A stretch of 64,000 nucleotides of DNA from Variovorax sp. PMC12 (GTDB taxonomy: Bacteria; Pseudomonadota; Gammaproteobacteria; Burkholderiales; Burkholderiaceae_C): contig NZ_CP027773.1 of the NCBI RefSeq assembly GCF_003019815.1, positions 62,001 to 126,000 on the forward strand, read 5' to 3'. The translations under genes and the position numbers were made by a program. Below, piece after piece: positions 32,793 through 40,401 of this stretch. The notes under the pieces are model-generated. The model made no database searches. It worked only from the letters and a program-made list of their open reading frames with translations, and was not told where the DNA came from. Numbering within the stretch: the stretch's first letter is position 1; each line of letters opens with the position of its first letter.

Positions 32793-34163
32793 TCAATAGA
32801 CGTCGCGACGGTAGCGCCCGCTCGCCGATAGTTCACTGACCAGGTCCTCGCCGGCGATCTGTCGCAAAGCGGCGTCCACGCCCGAGGCCATACCCCGCAG
32901 GCTCCCGCAGACGTAGATTGCCGCGCCGTCCTTCAGCCACTGCAGCAAGGTGTCGGCCGATTGCAGCAGCCGGTGCTGTACGTAGAAGCGCTCCGGCTGG
33001 TCGCGCGAGAACACCATGTCGAGGCGTCGAAGCACGCCTTGCGCCTGCCAGGCGTCGATTTCGTCGCGGTAGAGAAAGTCGTGGGCTTGCTGGCGCTCGC
33101 CGAATACCAGCCAGTTTTCGTGCTGGCCCGTGGCGGCCCGTGCGCGCAGGTGGGCGCGCAGCCCCGCGAGGCCCGTGCCGTTTCCTATGAGGATCAGCGG
33201 CCGGGCTTCGTTGCCATCGAGGCGAAAGCCGCGATGTGGCCGCAGGCGCACGGCCACGCTGTCACCGACCACGAGGGTGGACGTGAGCCGGCCCGACGCG
33301 GCGCCCAGCGTGCCGTCGGGATGCTGTTCCTGCCGCACGAGGAGTTGCAGTTCGCCGTCGGAATGCAGGGATGAGATCGAATAGTCGCGAGGATGCGAGG
33401 GATCGCTCGCGACCGCCACTTGCGCCAGGTCGCCGGAGGCCCATTGCGGCATCGGACCGGCCTGAGGCACCAACCCCAGATGAAAGACCGGGGCGCCGGC
33501 GCTGCCGGGGTTGAGCAGTTCCCGGCTGGTCAGCCGCCATTGCGCGAAGGCGCTGCCTGGCTCTTCGGCGGAGGGCGCGGCATCCGCCGAAGAACCCCAC
33601 CGGGCTTGCCATACGGCCAGTGCGGCCGGATCGCTGTTGTCGACCTCGACACGCTCGAACTCGCGCTCGGCGCCCGCAGCTTGCAGCCATTCGTCGAGCG
33701 CACGCCCGAAGCCGCAGAAGTTGGCATATTGCCGGTCACCCAGCGCCAGCAAAGCGTAACGGAGCGACCCCAATGGCTGCGGCGAACCCATCACTTGCTC
33801 GCAGAAGACGCTGGCGCCGTCGGGCGCATCGCCTTCGCCGTAGGTGCTTGCGATGAAGACGGCTTTGCGGGCGGCGACGAGGGTCGCGGCATCGAGCGTG
33901 TTCATCTCCATCACCCGCACAGCAGTGCCGGCCGCTCGCAACTGCCTGGCCGTCTGCCAGGCGATGGTTTCCGCCTGGCCTGTCTGGCTCGCGAAACCCA
34001 CGAGCGTGGGCAGCTCGTCGCGGCTGCCGGCCGACAGCGCGGCGGCGGCACGCAAGGCAGCCGCTTTTCTGCGGCGCTCGCGCATATAGATGGCGGTGCA
34101 CAGCGCGCCATAGGCGATCACGGAAGAGCTCGCGCCGAGCGCGCGCCAGGCGGCCTCGTTCAT
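32793..34163 (-). CDS. Membrane-anchored diflavin reductase (CysJ/P450-reductase type)
   Basis: A 456-residue protein: a predicted N-terminal helix (about residues 9-27, SSSVIAYGALCTAIYM), a flavodoxin domain with FASQTGQAE and STYGEGDAP (FMN site), a ferredoxin-reductase FAD domain with RDYSISS, and NADPH-site motifs GTGLAGLRAHLRAR, LVFGERQQAHDFLY and YVCGSLRGMASGV. The order is that of the CysJ alpha-subunit, but no sulfite reductase subunit is nearby; it follows apbE with an ATGA overlap. I infer it carries NADPH electrons to the membrane for the PepSY/DUF2271 proteins. Start ATG 34163. Confidence 0.88.
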   Translation of the reverse strand: MNEAAWRALGASSSVIAYGALCTAIYMRERRRKAAALRAAAALSAGSRDELPTLVGFASQTGQAETIAWQTARQLRAAGTAVRVMEMNTLDAATLVAARKAVFIASTYGEGDAPDGASVFCEQVMGSPQPLGSLRYALLALGDRQYANFCGFGRALDEWLQAAGAEREFERVEVDNSDPAALAVWQARWGSSADAAPSAEEPGSAFAQWRLTSRELLNPGSAGAPVFHLGLVPQAGPMPQWASGDLAQVAVASDPSHPRDYSISSLHSDGELQLLVRQEQHPDGTLGAASGRLTSTLVVGDSVAVRLRPHRGFRLDGNEARPLILIGNGTGLAGLRAHLRARAATGQHENWLVFGERQQAHDFLYRDEIDAWQAQGVLRRLDMVFSRDQPERFYVQHRLLQSADTLLQWLKDGAAIYVCGSLRGMASGVDAALRQIAGEDLVSELSASGRYRRDVY

Positions 34164-35164
34164 GACCGGGCTTGTGCGGGCCAGTCGCTCGTGGCTCGCA
34201 TAGTGGGCGACGGATTGCCATGACTCACGAACAACGCGGCAACACCGTGCTGTTCCGCGAAGTCCCACCCCTCGTCGGGCCCCAGCACGGTCAGCACGGT
34301 GGCCAGTGCGTCGGCTTCCATGCACTGCGCATGCAGCACGGTGACGCTGGCCAGCGCATGGGCGACCGGCTCCCCGGTGCGCGGGTCGATGGTGTGCGAC
34401 CAGCGCTTGCCTTCGTGCGCCCGCTGGTGCCACCGGTCGCCGGAGGTCGCGACAGCCATGTCGGCCAACGCGATGCGCTGCGCGGCTGCAAGGCCGGTGT
34501 CGACCTGCACCTGCCACGGCTGCCCGCCGGGACGCCGCCCGACGCCCCGCAGCTCGCCGCCTATTTCAAACAGGAAATCGGCGAGGCCCAAAGCCCGGAG
34601 CGCCTGCGTACCGTGATCGACCGCGAAGCCCTTGGCGATGCCGGAAAGGTCGAGCGCCACGCCACCCGGCTGCGTCAGCGAGCCTTCGGCTGCATCGAAG
34701 GCCAACCGCTGCCAGCCGACCTGCGAGCGTGCCGCGGCAAGAGCCTGCGCGGAAGGCAAGCCGGATTCATCCGCCGAGGGCCCGAAGCCCCAGCAGGCGA
34801 CAAGAGGTCCCACCGTCGGATCGATTGCCCCGCCGCTGGCAGCTGCCCAGCTTGCCGCGCAGCGCATCACCTCGGCGAACTCCTTCGGAAGCACATGGCG
34901 TGACCGGGCGGGCGCAAGGTTGATCCGGCTGATTTCCGAATGCTGTTCCCAGTGGCTCATCTGCGCGACCACGACGCCCAGCGCGCCCTCGACAGCTGCG
35001 CGTACCGCCGCCAGCGGCAGCATCCGCGGGTTGTCGAACCGCAGCGACCATGTGGTGCCCATCGTCTGGCCGGCCAACTGCTGGAGGCTGGCAGGGTCGG
35101 CGGGGCGAGGGACGGCGGCGTTGGCGTAGCCGCCGGCGCGCCAGGTGCTGAACGAAAGTCCCAA
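34160..35164 (-). CDS. apbE: ApbE FAD:protein FMN transferase
   Basis: About 334 residues. Family motifs are clear: TMGTTWSLRF, MSHWEQHSEISRIN, GGAIDPTVGPLV, VALDLSGIAKGFAVD, FEIGGELRGVG and CMEADALATVLTVLG. ApbE moves FMN from FAD onto a Thr or Ser of target proteins in the D-x-x-T/S-G-A-T motif; such a motif is in DUF2271 two genes upstream. The start is unclear: no ATG lies near the expected N-terminus. TTG 35164 is my choice; ATG 35062 would just clip the fold. No convincing signal peptide is visible, odd for an enzyme that usually acts in the periplasm. Confidence 0.88.
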   Translation of the reverse strand: MGLSFSTWRAGGYANAAVPRPADPASLQQLAGQTMGTTWSLRFDNPRMLPLAAVRAAVEGALGVVVAQMSHWEQHSEISRINLAPARSRHVLPKEFAEVMRCAASWAAASGGAIDPTVGPLVACWGFGPSADESGLPSAQALAAARSQVGWQRLAFDAAEGSLTQPGGVALDLSGIAKGFAVDHGTQALRALGLADFLFEIGGELRGVGRRPGGQPWQVQVDTGLAAAQRIALADMAVATSGDRWHQRAHEGKRWSHTIDPRTGEPVAHALASVTVLHAQCMEADALATVLTVLGPDEGWDFAEQHGVAALFVSHGNPSPTMRATSDWPAQARS

Positions 35165-35178
35165 GGGCGCTTGCCGCG

Positions 35179-35988
35179 TCAGGGCATCACTTCGAGGGTG
35201 GCGGCGTAGCTCAGGCGGCGTTCCCTGGCTTGCGGCACGGTGGTCTTGTTGTCCTTGGTGCTGGCGTCGAGCCAGTACATGCCGGCGGCCGGCCAAGTCA
35301 CGCTGAACTGGCCCTTGTCGTCGGTCTTGAGCTTGATTTCCTCGAGCTTGTCTCGGTACTGCGTGTTGCCTGCCGTCACGGTCACTTCGAGGTCTTTCGC
35401 GGGCTGGCCGTCGAGGTTGAGCGTGAAGGTGGCTTTCTCGCCCTTGGCCAGGTCGGTCGGGCTGCCGGCGGAGACCAGTTCCAGGCCCTGGCCGACCGGC
35501 CTGAGCGCCGAAGGCTTGCCGACGGTCACGAAGGTCTCGATGCGGCCGGACGACTGCGTGATCGTCACTTCCGTTGCATCGGCCGGTACTTCCTTGGCAA
35601 TGCTCTCGGCCGTGCCGCGTGCGCGCCTGGTCTGGCCGGTGGCCTTGTCCTTCCAGCTCGCGAACGCGCCGGCGTTGACCACTGCGATGCGGTAGGTGCC
35701 GGTCTGTGCCACGTTCACGTCGAACACGTTGCGCAGCTTGAGCTTGGCTTCGGCCTCGGGCTTGACGGTGCTGCCGTCGGGCGCGGTGATCTGCAGGCCG
35801 TCCAGGCGCAGCGGCGCGTGGTTGGCGACGAACAAGTCGTTCGACACCGCGGCGTCGACCGAAACGGTGTCGGCCTTGGAAAACACGGTGGACGAGGGCA
35901 GCAGCCAGGCGTTGTGCGCCTGGGCGAGCGAGGCGATGGCGCTGAGGGCGATGGCGAGGCTGGCGGCGCGCAGGTTGAGATGGGTCAT
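35179..35988 (-). CDS. DUF4198 periplasmic protein
   Basis: A 269-residue exported protein. The signal peptide ends SLAQA, so the mature protein begins HNAWLLPSS, with an N-terminal histidine followed by the AxW pattern usual in DUF4198. The rest is beta-rich (repeat-like immunoglobulin or CnaB-type folds; GKPSALRPVGQGLELV, FTLNLDGQPAKDLEVTV, DDKGQFSVTWPAAGMYWLDA). DUF4198 is related to the periplasmic part of metal-uptake proteins. A mature N-terminal His could ligate metal, by analogy with CopC; this is inference. Confidence 0.85.
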   Translation of the reverse strand: MTHLNLRAASLAIALSAIASLAQAHNAWLLPSSTVFSKADTVSVDAAVSNDLFVANHAPLRLDGLQITAPDGSTVKPEAEAKLKLRNVFDVNVAQTGTYRIAVVNAGAFASWKDKATGQTRRARGTAESIAKEVPADATEVTITQSSGRIETFVTVGKPSALRPVGQGLELVSAGSPTDLAKGEKATFTLNLDGQPAKDLEVTVTAGNTQYRDKLEEIKLKTDDKGQFSVTWPAAGMYWLDASTKDNKTTVPQARERRLSYAATLEVMP

Positions 35989-36043
35989 GTTGTTGGATCC
36001 TGGAAGTGACGGGCTGGCGGTGAGGGGCGGTCAGGCGGCTCGG

Positions 36044-36577
36044 TCAGGGCTTGAGTTCGAGCTTGATCTCGCCCAGCTCTTCCTTGCCGGAAGCGGTCGG
36101 CTGCGCGGCGGCGGTCGGCGGCCACTGGAAGGGAATGCTCACGACTTCGCGGCCGCCCACTTCGCGCGCGGCCTCCACCACCAGCTTGTAGGCGCCCGGT
36201 GCGAGCTTGGGCATCTGGGCCGAGCCTTCGGTGAAGCTCAACTGATGCTTGCCGGCTGGCTTGGTGGCGCCCGTCACGCCGTCGACCGGCACCGCGAGTT
36301 CACGGCCGCCGCGGCGCCACCATTGGCGCAGGTCCTTCAGCCACTTCGTGCCTTCGCCCTCGGGGTTGTTGGTCTTGGTGCGCACGTCATACCAGACGGC
36401 CAGCGTGCCGGCGACCGTGTTGTCGGCGCGCTCGATCCAGGTCGCCACGTAGGGGCGGTGGTACTCGGAGACATTCAGCCGCGGAATCTCGATATTGACC
36501 GCCAGCCCGGCTGCGAAGGCCGGAGCCGCGAACAGTGCCGACATGGCAAGCGGCGCGAGTGAGTAGCGAACGTGCAC
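36044..36577 (-). CDS. DUF2271 exported protein with FMN-acceptor motif
   Basis: A 177-residue protein with a signal peptide (cleavage near AFAA, residues 20-23) and the DUF2271 domain (IPRLNVSEYHRPYVATWIERAD, VRTKTNNPEGEGTKWLKDLRQWW). Residues 99-105 are DGVTGAT, which matches the ApbE flavinylation motif of NqrC/RnfG-type proteins; the last Thr (T105) would carry FMN. An apbE gene lies two genes downstream. I therefore infer a covalent flavoprotein in the periplasm. DUF2271 has been linked to apbE in comparative genomics. Confidence 0.88.
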   Translation of the reverse strand: MHVRYSLAPLAMSALFAAPAFAAGLAVNIEIPRLNVSEYHRPYVATWIERADNTVAGTLAVWYDVRTKTNNPEGEGTKWLKDLRQWWRRGGRELAVPVDGVTGATKPAGKHQLSFTEGSAQMPKLAPGAYKLVVEAAREVGGREVVSIPFQWPPTAAAQPTASGKEELGEIKLELKP

Positions 36578-36611
36578 GGGAACCTCTTTTTTTGTGAAAA
36601 CGACGGATGGA

Positions 36612-37256
36612 TCAGTGAATGAACAGCAGCGCGAGCAGCACCGGCACCACCAGTCCCATGCCCACCATGGGCCAGGTGAACGGACGGTTGCCGGCGTGCA
36701 TCTTGAGAATGAACAGGCCGGTGATCGAGAAGACCAGCGCGGCGCCCGCGAAGATGTCGATGAACCAGCTCCAAGCGGCGCCGGTGTTGCGGCCCTTGTG
36801 GAGGTCGTTGAAGTAGGAGAGCCAGCCGCGGTCTGTGCGCTCGTATTCGATCTCGCCGTCGGCCAGGTTCAGGCGCAGCCAGGCGTCGCCGCCTGGGCGC
36901 GGGAGCGAAAGATAGATTTCGTCGTCCGACCATTCGGCGTCGCGGCCGGCGGTGGCGATGTCCCAGTGCTTTTGGACCCAGGCCTGGAGTTCCAAGGGCA
37001 GGGGGGCCTTGCCCTTCTCGGCCTTGGCGGCTGGCAACTGCTTTTCGAGCTGCGCGCGCAAGGCTTCGTCGACTGTGCCGCTGAGCCTGGTGACGGCCGG
37101 CTTGGCCTCGATCTGGCCGGCGTGATTCAGCGTGAAACCCGTGACGCTGAACAGGATCATGCCGATCAGGCAGATCGCGGAGCTGACCCAGTGCCATTCA
37201 TGCAGGGTCTTGAGCCAGTAGGCGCGGCGTCGGTTGTCAGGGCGGGCGGCAGTCAT
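36612..37256 (-). CDS. PepSY-associated membrane-helix protein
   Basis: A 214-residue membrane protein. The N-terminal LKTLHEWHWVSSAICLIG is the PepSY_TM start; histidines H19, H22 and H45 flank the first helix and could ligate heme. A periplasmic PepSY-like region spans about 50-145, then two C-terminal helices (FIDIFAGAALVFSITGLFIL and VGMGLVVPVLLALLFI). This class includes heme-binding transmembrane reductases such as FoxB. It is the first gene of the operon, with a Fur-like box 23-41 bases before its start. Confidence 0.88.
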   Translation of the reverse strand: MTAARPDNRRRAYWLKTLHEWHWVSSAICLIGMILFSVTGFTLNHAGQIEAKPAVTRLSGTVDEALRAQLEKQLPAAKAEKGKAPLPLELQAWVQKHWDIATAGRDAEWSDDEIYLSLPRPGGDAWLRLNLADGEIEYERTDRGWLSYFNDLHKGRNTGAAWSWFIDIFAGAALVFSITGLFILKMHAGNRPFTWPMVGMGLVVPVLLALLFIH

Positions 37257-37278
37257 CGAAGGCGCGGATTCTATCTGC

Positions 37279-37297
37279 GCAAATGAGAATGACTGCT
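37279..37297. promoter_or_regulatory. Fur-box-like site before the PepSY operon
   Basis: AATGAGAATGACT fits the Fur core AATGATAATCATT at 10 of 13 positions. It lies 23-41 bases before the PepSY gene start. Confidence 0.55.
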
Positions 37298-37327
37298 AAT
37301 TGAGGTTGGTTAAGTTACGTAAAGCAA

Positions 37328-37352
37328 TAAAAAACGGGACCGAAGTCCCGTT
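37328..37352 (-). terminator. Terminator after bacterioferritin
   Basis: The AACGGGAC/GTCCCGTT stem is followed on the minus strand by six T residues, 25 bases after the bfr stop. Confidence 0.85.
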
Positions 37353-37376
37353 GGCTGGCAAGCGCGGAAGCCTTGC

Positions 37377-37853
37377 TTATTCGAGTTCGCCCATCTGCGA
37401 CTGCAGATAGTTCTGCAGGCCGACCTTGTCGATCAGGTCGATCTGGGTTTCGAGGAAGTCGATGTGCTCCTCGGTGTCGTCCAGGATCTCCTGCAGCAGA
37501 TCGCGCGACACATAGTCGCGCACCGATTCGCAATGCGCGATGCCGTCCTTGATGGTGGCTTGCGCGCCGGTTTCGGCGCCTAGGTCGCAACGCAGCAGCT
37601 CCGGCACGTCTTCACCGATGTTCAGCTTGCCCAGGTCCTGCAGGTTGGGCAGGCCGTCGAGCATGAAGATGCGGTCCATCAGCTTGTCGGCGTGCTTCAT
37701 TTCGCCGATCGATTCCTCGTATTCCTTCTTCGCCAGCTTGTCCAGACCCCAATGCTTGAGCATGCGGTAGTGGAGGAAGTACTGGTTGATTGCGGTCAGC
37801 TCGTTCTTGAGCTGCGCCTGCAGATGTTCGATGACCTTGGGGTCGCCCTTCAT
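37377..37853 (-). CDS. bfr: Bacterioferritin
   Basis: A 158-residue bacterioferritin. Ferroxidase ligands E18, E51 and H54 and heme-ligand M52 (GEMKHAD) are in place, and the later E-x2-H pair appears as DDTEEHIDFLETQ. It stores iron in a 24-mer with heme at subunit interfaces. It sits directly upstream of the PepSY operon on the same strand, and bfd is about 5.5 kb away, so storage and release genes share this island. Start ATG 37853. Confidence 0.96.
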   Translation of the reverse strand: MKGDPKVIEHLQAQLKNELTAINQYFLHYRMLKHWGLDKLAKKEYEESIGEMKHADKLMDRIFMLDGLPNLQDLGKLNIGEDVPELLRCDLGAETGAQATIKDGIAHCESVRDYVSRDLLQEILDDTEEHIDFLETQIDLIDKVGLQNYLQSQMGELE

Positions 37854-38114
37854 GACTTTTTCCTTGTTCTGAAAGAGGGGATTGTCAGAGGAGCGTACAC
37901 GCGCTTGCAAGCAATCCCATGCTGCGCCGGTCTGCATGCGTGTGATGCTGATACACGTTCGTATTGGTTCACATCCGACGGCGTTTCGCAGCCATCGTGA
38001 ACATAGCAAGCTCCAATACTTTTAATAGTTACCAGCTATTGATTGTGTGCGATTGGTAGTTATACTAATGGCTCGCACTTATCTTTGTCCAACCGCAGCA
38101 TCTAAGGAATTTCA
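37854..38114. other. bfr/ahpC divergent control region
   Basis: A 261-base gap. The half near ahpC holds the OxyR-type site and promoter listed separately. Near bfr I see no clear promoter or Fur box. Confidence 0.6.
38025..38068 (+). promoter_or_regulatory. ahpC promoter with OxyR-type operator
   Basis: ATAGTTACCAGCTAT (38025-38039) matches the OxyR half-site ATAGnTnnnAnCTAT at every defined base. It abuts a -35 TTGATT (38039-38044), followed by a 16-base spacer and -10 TATACT (38061-38066). A second imperfect dyad TTGGTA/TACTAA (38053-38068) overlaps the -10. This is the class of arrangement in which OxyR contacts polymerase. Start of ahpC is 49 bases after the -10. Confidence 0.7.
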
Positions 38115-38678
38115 ATGTCCCTGATCAACACCCAAGTCCAGCCCTTCAAGACCCAGGCCTACCTCAACGGCAAGTTCATCGACGTGTCCGACGAGACGCT
38201 CAAGGGCAAGTGGTCTGTGCTGATCTTCATGCCGGCGGCGTTCACCTTCAACTGCCCGACCGAAGTCGAAGACGCGGCCGACAACTACCCCGAGTTCCAG
38301 AAGCTGGGTGCCGAGGTCTACATCGTGACCACCGACACGCACTTCTCGCACAAGGTCTGGCACGACACCTCGCCGGCCGTCGGCAAGGCCAAGTTCCCGC
38401 TGGTGGGCGACCCGACCCACACGCTGACCAACGCTTTCGGCGTGCACATCCCCGAAGAAGGCCTGGCGCTGCGCGGCACCTTCGTGATCAATCCTGAAGG
38501 CATCATCAAGACGGCCGAAGTGCACTCCAACGAAATCGCCCGCGACGTCAAGGAAACCCTGCGCAAGCTCAAGGCAGCCGTCTACACCGCCGCTCACCCG
38601 AACGAAGTGTGCCCGGCCAAGTGGAACGAAGGCGACAAGACGATCGCTCCGTCGTTCGACCTCGTCGGCAAGATCTAA
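38115..38678 (+). CDS. ahpC: Alkyl hydroperoxide reductase subunit C
   Basis: A 187-residue 2-Cys peroxiredoxin: peroxidatic C47 in FTFNCPTEVED and resolving C166 in NEVCPAKW. It reduces hydrogen peroxide and organic peroxides, and AhpF recycles it. A hairpin terminator separates it from ahpF, so AhpC is probably made in excess. Confidence 0.97.
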   Translation: MSLINTQVQPFKTQAYLNGKFIDVSDETLKGKWSVLIFMPAAFTFNCPTEVEDAADNYPEFQKLGAEVYIVTTDTHFSHKVWHDTSPAVGKAKFPLVGDPTHTLTNAFGVHIPEEGLALRGTFVINPEGIIKTAEVHSNEIARDVKETLRKLKAAVYTAAHPNEVCPAKWNEGDKTIAPSFDLVGKI

Positions 38679-38693
38679 GCATCCCGGTGCGAA

Positions 38694-38726
38694 AGCCCGG
38701 GCGCTCACGAGGCCCCGGGCTTTTTT
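38694..38726 (+). terminator. Terminator between ahpC and ahpF
   Basis: An 8-bp stem (38694-38701 with 38714-38721) with a 12-base loop and six T residues; partial read-through would set the ahpC:ahpF ratio. Confidence 0.8.
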
Positions 38727-38769
38727 GTCCCCCAGTTGATAGTTTCCAGTTATCGAAAGAGAGTTCCTC

Positions 38770-40326
38770 ATGCTCGACGCAAACACCAAAGCCCAATTGA
38801 AGAGTTACCTCGAACGCGCCACGCAGCCGATCGAGATCGTCGCCTCGCTCGACGACAGCAAGGCCTCGGGCGAAGTGTTGTCGCTGCTGAAGGACGTGGC
38901 TGATGTGTCCCCGCTGGTCAAGCTGACCGAAAGCCGCGACGACAACCACCGCAAGCCCTCGTTCTCGATCAACCGCCCGAGCGAAAACCACGGCCCGCGC
39001 TTTGCCGGCCTGCCCATGGGCCATGAATTCACGTCGCTGATCCTTGCGCTGCTGCAGATCGGCGGCTATCCCCCGAAGGTCGAGCAGGCCGTGCTCGACC
39101 AGATCAAGGCGCTCGACGGCGACTTCGAGTTCGAAATCTACGTCTCGCTCACCTGCCACAACTGCCCAGACGTGGTCCAGGCGCTGAACCTGATGGCGGT
39201 GCAGAATCCGCGCATCCGCGCCACCATGATCGAAGGCGGCACCTTCCAGGACGAAGTCAAGGAACGCCAGATCATGGCCGTGCCGACCGTGTTCCTGAAC
39301 GGCACCGAATTCGGCCAGGGCCGCATGAGCCTGGAAGAAATCCTCGCCAAGATCGACAACAGCGGCGTCGAGCGCGAAGCGAAGAAGATCGCAGGCAAGG
39401 AGGCATTCGACGTGCTGATCGTCGGCGGCGGCCCGGCCGGCGCCGCGGCAGCCGTGTATGCCGCGCGCAAGGGCATCCGCACCGGCGTGGCCTCGGAGCG
39501 CTTCGGCGGCCAGGTGCTCGACACCATGGGCATCGAGAACTTCATCTCGATCAAGGAAACCGAAGGGCCCAAGTTCGCCCACGCCCTCGAGGAGCATGTG
39601 CGCGACTACGAGGTCGACATCATGAACCTGCAGCGTGCCAAGGCACTGGTGCCGGGCAACGACCTCATCGAGGTGCAGCTCGAAAGCGGCGCCTCGCTCA
39701 AGAGCAAGACCGTGATCATTTCGACCGGCGCGCGCTGGCGCAACATCAACGTGCCCGGCGAGCACGAGTTCAAGAACAAGGGCGTGGCCTACTGCCCGCA
39801 CTGCGACGGCCCGCTGTTCAAGGGCAAGCGCGTCGCGGTCATCGGTGGCGGCAACTCGGGCGTCGAAGCGGCGATCGACCTGGCCGGCATCGTGGGCCAC
39901 GTCACGCTGATCGAGTTCGACACGCAACTGCGCGCCGACGCCGTTCTGCAGCGCAAGCTCAAGAGCCTGAACAACGTCGACATCTTCACCAATGCGCAGA
40001 CCACCGAGATCACCGGCGACCAGAAGGTCAACGGCCTGGTCTTCAAGGACCGTGCGACGGGCGAACTGAAGACGGTTGAGCTCGAAGGCGTGTTCATCCA
40101 GATCGGCCTAGTGCCCAACACCGACTGGCTCAAGGGCACGGTCGAGCTGTCGAAGCACGGCGAAATCATCGTCGACGCACGCGGCCAGACCTCGGTGCCG
40201 GGCGTGTTCGCGGCGGGCGACGCCACCACCGTGCCGTTCAAGCAGATCATCATCGCGGCGGGCGACGGCGCGAAGGCGGCGCTGGGCGCGTTCGATCACC
40301 TGATTCGCACATCGGCTCCTGCCTAA
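38770..40326 (+). CDS. ahpF: Alkyl hydroperoxide reductase subunit F
   Basis: A 518-residue flavoprotein: an N-terminal double-thioredoxin domain with the CHNC pair (C129, C132), then a thioredoxin-reductase-like part with FAD motif IVGGGPAGAAAAVYAARKG, redox pair C342/C345 in CPHCDGP, NADH motif VIGGGNSGVEAAIDLAG and GVFAAGDAT. It passes electrons from NADH through FAD and the two disulfides to AhpC. Length and order match the family. Confidence 0.97.
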   Translation: MLDANTKAQLKSYLERATQPIEIVASLDDSKASGEVLSLLKDVADVSPLVKLTESRDDNHRKPSFSINRPSENHGPRFAGLPMGHEFTSLILALLQIGGYPPKVEQAVLDQIKALDGDFEFEIYVSLTCHNCPDVVQALNLMAVQNPRIRATMIEGGTFQDEVKERQIMAVPTVFLNGTEFGQGRMSLEEILAKIDNSGVEREAKKIAGKEAFDVLIVGGGPAGAAAAVYAARKGIRTGVASERFGGQVLDTMGIENFISIKETEGPKFAHALEEHVRDYEVDIMNLQRAKALVPGNDLIEVQLESGASLKSKTVIISTGARWRNINVPGEHEFKNKGVAYCPHCDGPLFKGKRVAVIGGGNSGVEAAIDLAGIVGHVTLIEFDTQLRADAVLQRKLKSLNNVDIFTNAQTTEITGDQKVNGLVFKDRATGELKTVELEGVFIQIGLVPNTDWLKGTVELSKHGEIIVDARGQTSVPGVFAAGDATTVPFKQIIIAAGDGAKAALGAFDHLIRTSAPA

Positions 40327-40351
40327 GGGCGCGTCGGTCGAGCCATTCATG

Positions 40352-40380
40352 AAAAAGCGCCCGCCAGCCGGGCGCTTTTT
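40352..40380. terminator. Bidirectional terminator between ahpF and ppsR
   Basis: A 12-bp stem (40352-40363 with 40369-40380) with A and T runs on both flanks, between convergent genes. Confidence 0.9.
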
Positions 40381-40401
40381 GCTATCCAGAAGACAGCGGA
40401 A

